In this document: positions 6,594 to 10,861 of the stretch, piece after piece
Numbering within the stretch: the first letter of the stretch is position 1
Layout of the letters: the number at the start of each line of letters is the position of its first letter
Assembly: GCA_949743895.1 (NCBI GenBank)
Contig: CATJUX010000102.1
Span: 1-10,861 of the forward strand
DNA: 10,861 nucleotides
Direction of reading: 5' to 3'
Source: JANFXS01 sp022791155
Lineage (GTDB): Bacteria > Bacillota > Clostridia > Lachnospirales > Anaerotignaceae
Made by a program: the position numbers and the translations under genes
Notes under the pieces: model-generated
Database searches by the model: none
Told to the model about the DNA's origin: nothing
Seen by the model: only the letters and a program-made list of their open reading frames with translations

Positions 6594-7598
6594 TTAGTTC
6601 AGATTTAACATTTCAAAACTTGTTGTATCATTTATCCCCGAAGAACATACAATTGAGTAATCATTCAAAATGAATATGGCCTCTGTATTTTGTGTGTTTT
6701 CAATTATGTCCATTCCTTCATCTTTTCCCAAAACAAAACACGTTGTGCTGAGAACATCAGCAGTCACAGAAGATGGTGATATAACAGTGACCGACAATAT
6801 GCCTGTGTCAATTGGATAACCAGTTTTTGAATCCAATATGTGGTGATATATCTTTCCATCTTCTTCAAAATATCTTTGGTATGTTCCAGAGGTGACAACG
6901 GACATATCTTTAACATCAACTTTTGCTATGGAAACCCCTGATTGTCCAAAAGGCTTTTGTATCCCAACAGAAAATTCTGTTCCGTCATTTGGCCCAACGG
7001 TCAAAACATTTCCGCCCAAACTGATGATTGCCTTTTCAACACCATTTTCAATCAAAAATTCTTTGAGAATGTCAGCTATATATCCTTTAGCAATTCCCCC
7101 CAAATCAATTGCCGCTTCCGAATCTAAAATTCTTATCTTTTTGCCTTCAATTTCAATAGTTCTGTAATCAACGTGTTTAACGGCTTCCTCAATCTTTGAT
7201 TTTTCTGGAACAAAATTGTTTTCTCCTGTGAAATTCCACAACTCCTCAACAGGAGCAATTGTTATGTCAAACTTTCCTTCAGAAATTTCACTATATTTTA
7301 ATGCAATATCAATAAGCTCAATTGTCTCGTTTGAAACCTCTGTCCATTCACCAGCGCTGTTATTTATTCTATGTATTTCACTATTAGAAATTGTTTTGCT
7401 AAAAATCCTTTCATATTCGCGGCACAATTCAAATGCTCCATCGATTATATCAACAGCTTTTTTTTCAGGCATGTCATAAATTGATATTGATGAAACTGTG
7501 TCAAGAACAAAATCAATTTTTGTTGTAGGCTTCATATTTTTTTTACAACCTGTCAGCATAAATAAGGTTGCTAATATAATAAATAATATACGTCGCAT
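6594..7598 (-). CDS. apbE: FAD:protein FMN transferase (ApbE), lipoprotein
   Basis: ApbE enzymes use FAD and Mg2+ to attach FMN covalently to a Ser/Thr in target flavoproteins such as RnfG/RnfD, NqrB/NqrC or FMN-binding reductases, acting outside the membrane. The protein has 334 residues. Residues 1-18 form a lipoprotein signal with lipobox LTGC (C18), so it should be anchored to the outer face of the membrane. Family motifs are DVTV-like FDITIAPVEELW at about 110-121, DLGGIAKGY at 165-173, VTSGTYQRYF at 235-244, the HHILDSKTGYP stretch at 252-262, and SVTADVLSTT at 277-286, where D281 and T285 match the metal-binding pair. The ATG start has GAGGAG about 11 bases upstream, slightly far. No FMN-accepting protein is encoded in the window, so the substrate is unknown. 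The iclR-type gene follows directly in the same transcript. Confidence 0.93.
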   Translation of the reverse strand: MRRILFIILATLFMLTGCKKNMKPTTKIDFVLDTVSSISIYDMPEKKAVDIIDGAFELCREYERIFSKTISNSEIHRINNSAGEWTEVSNETIELIDIALKYSEISEGKFDITIAPVEELWNFTGENNFVPEKSKIEEAVKHVDYRTIEIEGKKIRILDSEAAIDLGGIAKGYIADILKEFLIENGVEKAIISLGGNVLTVGPNDGTEFSVGIQKPFGQSGVSIAKVDVKDMSVVTSGTYQRYFEEDGKIYHHILDSKTGYPIDTGILSVTVISPSSVTADVLSTTCFVLGKDEGMDIIENTQNTEAIFILNDYSIVCSSGINDTTSFEMLNLN

Positions 7599-7633
7599 AT
7601 CAACTGTTTCTCCTCATCAATTTCTAATTAAAT

Positions 7634-7662
7634 ATTATACAACAAATTCGCTGCTTTCACAA
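7634..7662 (-). promoter_or_regulatory. Promoter of the apbE-iclR unit
   Basis: On the minus strand, TTGTGA (7662-7657), a 17-base spacer and a perfect TATAAT (7639-7634) lie upstream of apbE, giving a leader of about 29 bases. I could not identify a convincing IclR-type operator palindrome over it; a short ATATTA/TAATAT inverted repeat at 7715-7730 is too simple to call. Confidence 0.7.
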
Positions 7663-7740
7663 CAGTTTATTCTTATAGTGTGGGGGAGTTTGCACGATTG
7701 CTATTATTGCGAGTATATTATCGTTAATATCTAAATCGAA

Positions 7741-7905
7741 AAAATTCACCTTGTCAGTCAGTTGCCTGTGTTGTGGCAACTGCTCGCTTTAGAGCTTTTG
7801 ACGAGTCATTTTTCAAAGCGACGTTGAGAAACACCAATCTGAAAAGAAAGTTCTCATGGCTCTGTAAGTAAAAGTGTGCCAACTGCCCTAAATCCACAAT
7901 TATAA
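7741..7905. other. Unassigned self-complementary intergenic segment, candidate structured RNA or repeat
   Basis: This part of the 560-base apbE-bioY gap is less AT-rich than its surroundings and contains nested inverted repeats: CAGTTGCC/GGCAACTG (7759-7766 with 7775-7782, perfect 8 bp), TCGCTTT/AAAGCGA (7784-7790 with 7815-7821, perfect 7 bp) and TGAGAA/TTCTCA (7825-7830 with 7851-7856). In addition CAACTG at 7880-7885 can pair with CAGTTG at 7759-7764, which would open the first hairpin and close the whole segment. All reading frames are broken by stops. It does not match a tRNA, SRP RNA, tmRNA, T-box, cobalamin or FMN riboswitch that I can recognise. A weak plus-strand promoter (TTGCAC 7690-7695, 18 bases, TATATT 7714-7719) could transcribe it. 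Bases 7906-8076 are AT-rich with no feature I can support. Confidence 0.35.
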
Positions 7906-8076
7906 AATTTGCAATGTTTTTATCACTTCAAAGCAGAGTCGACAAAATAAGTGGAAACAACGCTTCATTAAATAATAAAAACTATATCCCAATACCATTT
8001 TATATAAATTTTAGATCAAGACAATAAATTTATAATTTAATTTGCTTAATCATAATCAAAACCAATTTTTATATTC

Positions 8077-8126
8077 ATGATTATATTGTCAACTAAAATT
8101 AAATATATTGTTGACAATATAATCAT
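8077..8126. promoter_or_regulatory. BirA-type biotin operator
   Basis: The 17 bases 8077-8093 (ending TTGTCAAC) are the exact reverse complement of 8110-8126 (beginning GTTGACAA), separated by 16 bases. Half-site sequence and spacing match the Firmicutes BirA operator, TTGTTAACC-N14-GGTTAACAA, with C/G replacing one T/A in each arm. The right half-site contains the -35 box of the bioY promoter, so biotin-loaded BirA would block RNA polymerase. Operator assignment rests on known BirA sites and on the adjacent biotin transporter; birA itself is not in the window. Confidence 0.85.
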
Positions 8127-8139
8127 TTCATTGTATACT
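8111..8139 (+). promoter_or_regulatory. Promoter of bioY
   Basis: A perfect -35 box TTGACA (8111-8116), a 17-base spacer and TATACT (8134-8139) lead to a start near 8146. The ribosome-binding site AAGGAGG begins at 8147, so the leader would be only about 15 bases. Confidence 0.85.
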
Positions 8140-8161
8140 GAACTTCAAGGAGGCGATTAAT

Positions 8162-8722
8162 TTGAAAACAAAAGAATATTTAGTATGCGGGGTGTTTGCT
8201 GCTGTAATGTGTGTTAGTTCGGTTTTGGCAATACCCATATTTTTCACACCCGTTCCAATAACACTTCAGATTTTGGCAATAGGAATCATTTCCGCAACTT
8301 TGGGAGGCAAAAAGGCCGCTTTAACAGCTCTCATATATGTGCTCTTAGGTTGCTTTGGTCTTCCTGTATTTTCTGGAATGAAAGGAGGAATTGGGGTTGT
8401 GGCTGGCGCTACAGGCGGATATATATGGGGATTTATACCATTTGCTTTAATTTCAGGAACTTTAATAGAAAAAATAGCCCCCCATTTCAACGGGAAGGCA
8501 TCATTGTTTATTTCTTTTCTGTTTTTATTAATAGGTCTTTTCGTTGATTACACATGTGGAACAATACAAATTATGAATGTTTCAAACATTAACCTAAAGC
8601 AGGCTCTGACGGCGGCCGTGTTTCCTTTCATAGTTGTTGATTCATTGAAGCTTGCTGCTGCTGTTTACATTTCTTGTTATCTGAAAAAAGCCCTTCCTAT
8701 GTTGTCAAAAGAGTCTACCTAA
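8162..8722 (+). CDS. bioY: Biotin transporter BioY
   Basis: BioY is the membrane substrate-binding (S) component of energy-coupling-factor biotin importers; it captures extracellular biotin and works with a shared EcfT-EcfA module, which is not in the window. The protein has 186 residues, normal for the family, and about six hydrophobic segments. Conserved stretches are TPVPITLQ at 29-36, GLPVFSG at 66-72, GATGGYIWGF at 82-91 (family GPTGGY) and PFIVVDSLK at 155-163. The start is TTG at 8162, with AAGGAGG (8147-8153) 8 bases upstream; no better ATG lies nearby (the next is M16). The BirA-type operator in its promoter indicates repression when biotin is plentiful. No biotin synthesis genes are adjacent, so this is a solitary uptake gene. 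It converges with the permease remnant and shares a terminator hairpin with it. Confidence 0.93.
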   Translation: MKTKEYLVCGVFAAVMCVSSVLAIPIFFTPVPITLQILAIGIISATLGGKKAALTALIYVLLGCFGLPVFSGMKGGIGVVAGATGGYIWGFIPFALISGTLIEKIAPHFNGKASLFISFLFLLIGLFVDYTCGTIQIMNVSNINLKQALTAAVFPFIVVDSLKLAAAVYISCYLKKALPMLSKEST

Positions 8723-8739
8723 GACTCTTTGACAGCATA
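8698..8739. terminator. Hairpin terminator between convergent bioY and permease remnant
   Basis: Positions 8698-8716 pair with 8722-8739 in a stem of about 18 bp with one bulged A and one G-U pair, around a 5-base loop. The left arm overlaps the end of bioY. On the plus strand the following U-run is short (CTTTT at 8741-8745); on the minus strand a run of six T follows a few bases after the stem (GGGCTTTTTTC). It probably acts on both transcripts. Confidence 0.65.
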
Positions 8740-8754
8740 GCTTTTGAAAAAGTT

Positions 8755-8874
8755 TTATTCACGCCACTTCAATATTTTTTTCTCAATATAAACAATGCTT
8801 TTGTACAAAATTGCTGAAAGAAAAGCAAGCAAAACAACAGAAAGCATAACCCAGTCTAATTTGAATATATTAGG
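8755..8874 (-). pseudogene. 3' remnant of an ABC-transporter permease gene, split by an inserted element
   Basis: Directly after the recombinase TAG, in the same frame, 39 sense codons run to a TAA at 8757-8755. The peptide begins PNIFKLDWVML, continues as a hydrophobic membrane segment (SVVLLAFLSAILY) and ends YIEKKILKWRE. That pattern, a last transmembrane helix followed by a basic tail with IE-(K/R)-(K/R)-x-L-x-W-R, is the C-terminus of SsuC/TauC-like (NitT/TauT family) permeases. It has no start codon or ribosome-binding site of its own at the left of the fragment. The rest of the permease is expected beyond the right edge of the window if an element inserted here, or may be lost. Family membership is recognised from this short tail only. 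Confidence 0.6.
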
Positions 8875-10470
8875 CTACAAACAGATTGTATAATTCCTTC
8901 TTCTGCAATTTATTTGCTCAATTCTTATTTCTGTTTTAGGAAAAATGTCATAGTTTACAGTCATATGATCATAATATATAACTATTTTCTCTATATGGTT
9001 GTAAACAAAATTCAGTGCCAAATCGTTATTTATTATTTTCCAAATTTCGCTTCTCAACTCATTCAAGCTTTCCTCAGCTCTGTCATTTTTTTCCGTTTTT
9101 GAATTGACCTCATATATTTGATTTTTAATTTCTGACTCCTGTTTTTCAAGCAAAGTGTCTCTGTTTTCATAAGCACACTCGTCAACAAAACTATCAAGAA
9201 ATTTGTCAAGCAAAACTTCCCTCTTTCTTATGACCTCTGCAAGCAAAGCTTTCAACTTTGACAATTCATTTCCTTTGTCATTCGAAATTGCTTCAATCAA
9301 AATTTTTTCAGCTTTCAAAAAAATTTTATCTCTATTCAAATAAAGCTTTTCTGAAACATTCAGCAAAACATTCTTCAATTCCTTTTCTTTTATATGTATA
9401 TTGTCACATCCAACACTATCCTTGGCTTTTGACATATCATGCAATTTGTTGGAAGTTTTTCTTCCGTTTTCAACATATCTGCGGCATGACCACACAGCAG
9501 TGCTATTTTCTCCACAATTGCGGAAGCTTCTTCTCCAATACAAGCTGCAACAGTCACCGCATATAATTTTTCCAGACAGTGGGCTTGCGCCCTTTTTAAC
9601 CCCTTTAACCACAACATCGCCTTCACCGCACTTTTTAACTCGCAAATCCATAGCCCTGTTAGCTTCATTCCAAGTGAGCTCATCAACTATCGGCGGAACA
9701 CAATTTTCGTTATAAATCCACTCCGATTTATCATTATATATATGTTTTTTTCTAAAAAAATCAAAGTGCTGTTTGTTCATAACAGCAGTTCCCTTGAACA
9801 GTGGATTGCGTATTATCTTTCTTATTGTTCCGGAACTAAATATATTTCCGTTTCTTGAAAAAAATCCCTTGTCAGCTAAAATATTTGCTATTTTCCTTGC
9901 ACCATTTCCTTGTATGCAAAGTTCAAACATGAGTTTGACAATTTCTGCTTCCATCTCATTTATCACAACTTCTTTTCCAACCTTGTCATATCCCCATGTG
10001 TTTGAAGTTAGAAGAACATTTCCATGGTTTCTTTGTCTGTGTGAATGTGCATTGTTAATCTTCTTTGAAAGCTCACGGCTATAATCTTCTGCCAAAATTG
10101 CTTTAATCCCTGTAATCAAAGCATCTTCCGGCGAATAGAACTTATTTTCAATATAAAAATAAAGGCGTTTTTCATTTTGAATCAGTCTGTCAATAAACAA
10201 ATACCAGTCTTTTGTTGAACGCATGAGTCTGTCCTGAGATTTAATGACTATAATATCAAATTTGTCAGTTTCTATGTCACAAAACAGCCTGTTATACTCA
10301 TTTCTTTTTTTTGTCATTGTTCCCGTTTTTCCCTCATCAATATATTGATCAACCAACTGCCATTTGTTGCTTAAAACAGAAAACTTTGCCTCCTCAATTT
10401 GGTTTGTAAGTGCATTTATCTGAATTTCCTCATCTGTGCTGACACGACAGTATATAACCGCTCTTGTCAT
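8875..10470 (-). CDS. Large serine recombinase (site-specific integrase of a mobile element)
   Basis: Large serine recombinases cut both attachment sites, form a 5'-phosphoserine link and exchange strands to integrate or excise an element. The protein has 531 residues. The resolvase catalytic domain spans about 3-145: AVIYCRVST contains R9 and nucleophile S11, and SQDRLMRS (78-85) carries the active-site arginines. The Recombinase DNA-binding domain (about 157-275) includes WGYD and the IRNPLFKGTAV stretch at 220-230. A zinc ribbon follows, with C304 and C307 in CGDC, then C329 and C355. A coiled-coil-rich segment covers about 360-470, as in TnpX/Bxb1-type integrases. The ATG start has GGAGGAGG close upstream. 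A 46-residue small gene precedes it by 128 bases, and its stop codon directly abuts the permease remnant, so the element boundary lies within or very near the 3' end of this gene. The gene is intact. Confidence 0.93.
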   Translation of the reverse strand: MTRAVIYCRVSTDEEIQINALTNQIEEAKFSVLSNKWQLVDQYIDEGKTGTMTKKRNEYNRLFCDIETDKFDIIVIKSQDRLMRSTKDWYLFIDRLIQNEKRLYFYIENKFYSPEDALITGIKAILAEDYSRELSKKINNAHSHRQRNHGNVLLTSNTWGYDKVGKEVVINEMEAEIVKLMFELCIQGNGARKIANILADKGFFSRNGNIFSSGTIRKIIRNPLFKGTAVMNKQHFDFFRKKHIYNDKSEWIYNENCVPPIVDELTWNEANRAMDLRVKKCGEGDVVVKGVKKGASPLSGKIICGDCCSLYWRRSFRNCGENSTAVWSCRRYVENGRKTSNKLHDMSKAKDSVGCDNIHIKEKELKNVLLNVSEKLYLNRDKIFLKAEKILIEAISNDKGNELSKLKALLAEVIRKREVLLDKFLDSFVDECAYENRDTLLEKQESEIKNQIYEVNSKTEKNDRAEESLNELRSEIWKIINNDLALNFVYNHIEKIVIYYDHMTVNYDIFPKTEIRIEQINCRRRNYTICL

Positions 10471-10598
10471 AGCTCCTCCTCCAACAAGTTTTGATGAAAA
10501 TTATATCCCATTTAATTTTGTGCTTTTAGTGGAAATAGATATGTTGTGACTTAGCAAACTCAGTGGTGATGTTGGAACATAATCAAATTGGTAAAAAA

Positions 10599-10739
10599 TT
10601 ATTTTCTTTCGTCAGCCAAAATCGAAAGCGCTCTCATATATTCATCTTTCGTTATAATTTCTCTGTCATACAATTTTCCAAATATAAATTTCAGCTCAAA
10701 AATATATTCGGTTTCTGGATCATATATATCTTTGCTCAT
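10599..10739 (-). CDS. Small SHOCT-like protein upstream of the recombinase
   Basis: A 46-codon gene runs from ATG (10739-10737) to TAA (10601-10599). The product is acidic at its N-terminus (MSKDIYDPETEY) and then carries ELKFIFGKLYDREIITKDEY, followed by an alanine/leucine helix ending in DERK. The pattern of a short helix, LYD-x-x-I-I-T-K-x-E-Y and a second helix resembles the SHOCT domain, a short oligomerisation or binding module. A modest ribosome-binding site (GGTGA) lies 9 bases upstream. Small SHOCT-like genes occur next to serine recombinases in Clostridia as I recall, so a role with the recombinase or in element control is plausible but inferred. The 128-base gap to the recombinase has a TATAAT (10505-10500) without a convincing -35 box. 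Bases 10740-10861 show no supported feature. Confidence 0.6.
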   Translation of the reverse strand: MSKDIYDPETEYIFELKFIFGKLYDREIITKDEYMRALSILADERK

Positions 10740-10861
10740 TTTTCTAATTCACCAAATTAAAATATTTTTAATATTGGTATGTATTTTTAATCCATTTTAG
10801 AACAAAGCATAGCTTTCGCATTAAAAATAAAATCTAAGCATATCATAACTCTTCTAAAAAA

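Larger units (their letters stand above)
8875..10861. mobile_element. One end of an integrated element (right end outside window)
   Basis: The element is inferred from an intact large serine recombinase lying immediately against a truncated permease gene. The left junction should fall at about 8862-8885, since the residues after the recombinase stop already match the permease family. The attachment core, the element's other end and its size cannot be determined here. Cargo visible so far is only the recombinase and the small SHOCT-like gene. Confidence 0.55.

Noticed and set aside
7498..7734. 78-codon plus-strand open frame antisense to the apbE start
   Set aside because: It is a shadow of the apbE signal region and promoter, with no ribosome-binding site or recognisable product.
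7741..7905. 6S RNA, tmRNA, T-box or cobalamin/FMN riboswitch in the apbE-bioY gap
   Set aside because: None of the conserved boxes of these families could be found, and both neighbouring genes have their own promoters downstream of the segment.
10563..10800. Two plus-strand open frames of 65 and 70 codons at the right end
   Set aside because: They are antisense to the better-supported 46-residue gene and consist of AT-driven Phe/Ile-rich translation.
1..10861. CRISPR array, tRNA or rRNA gene
   Set aside because: No regularly spaced direct repeats and no tRNA- or rRNA-like sequence were seen on either strand.

Overview
The window looks like a low-GC, anaerobic Firmicute, most probably a member of the Clostridia. 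The evidence is the canonical str operon with Firmicutes-type ribosomal proteins (S12 of 138 residues, S7 of 156), strong AGGAGG ribosome-binding sites, several TTG/GTG starts, a BirA-type operator in front of bioY, and a Clostridia-style large serine recombinase. Species cannot be fixed from this sequence alone.

Layout. Positions 1-4116 hold the str operon on the minus strand, rpsL-rpsG-fusA-tuf, with tuf cut by the left edge of the window. A sigma-A promoter precedes rpsL and a second one precedes tuf. All three intercistronic gaps, and the leader, contain stem-loops. Divergent from it, 4261-5756 holds a monocistronic gene for a secreted alpha/beta-hydrolase esterase with a cadherin-like N-terminal domain, ending in a good hairpin terminator. 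Positions 5760-7662 (minus strand) hold a two-gene unit, apbE then an IclR-type regulator, with its own promoter and terminator. A 560-base gap (7599-8161) follows; its middle part (about 7741-7905) is rich in self-complementary segments that no recognised gene or RNA family explains. Positions 8077-8739 hold bioY, a biotin transporter, behind a perfect 17-base inverted repeat that matches a BirA operator and overlaps the -35 box.

From 8755 to the right edge the sequence looks like accessory DNA. The last 39 codons of an ABC-transporter permease (8755-8874, minus strand) abut the stop codon of a 531-residue large serine recombinase (8875-10470), in the same reading frame. A 46-residue SHOCT-like small protein (10599-10739) lies upstream of the recombinase. 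The simplest reading is that an integrative element entered the permease gene and that 8755-8874 is the 3' remnant; the other junction lies outside the window.

How the parts relate. The str operon supplies core translation factors. bioY is a biotin-repressed uptake gene. apbE encodes a membrane-anchored flavin transferase whose substrate protein is not in the window. The esterase is an extracellular enzyme with no local partner. The recombinase element is independent cargo. The observations most worth a second look are the split permease, the unexplained structured gap at 7741-7905, and the rpsL-rpsG intercistronic structure.
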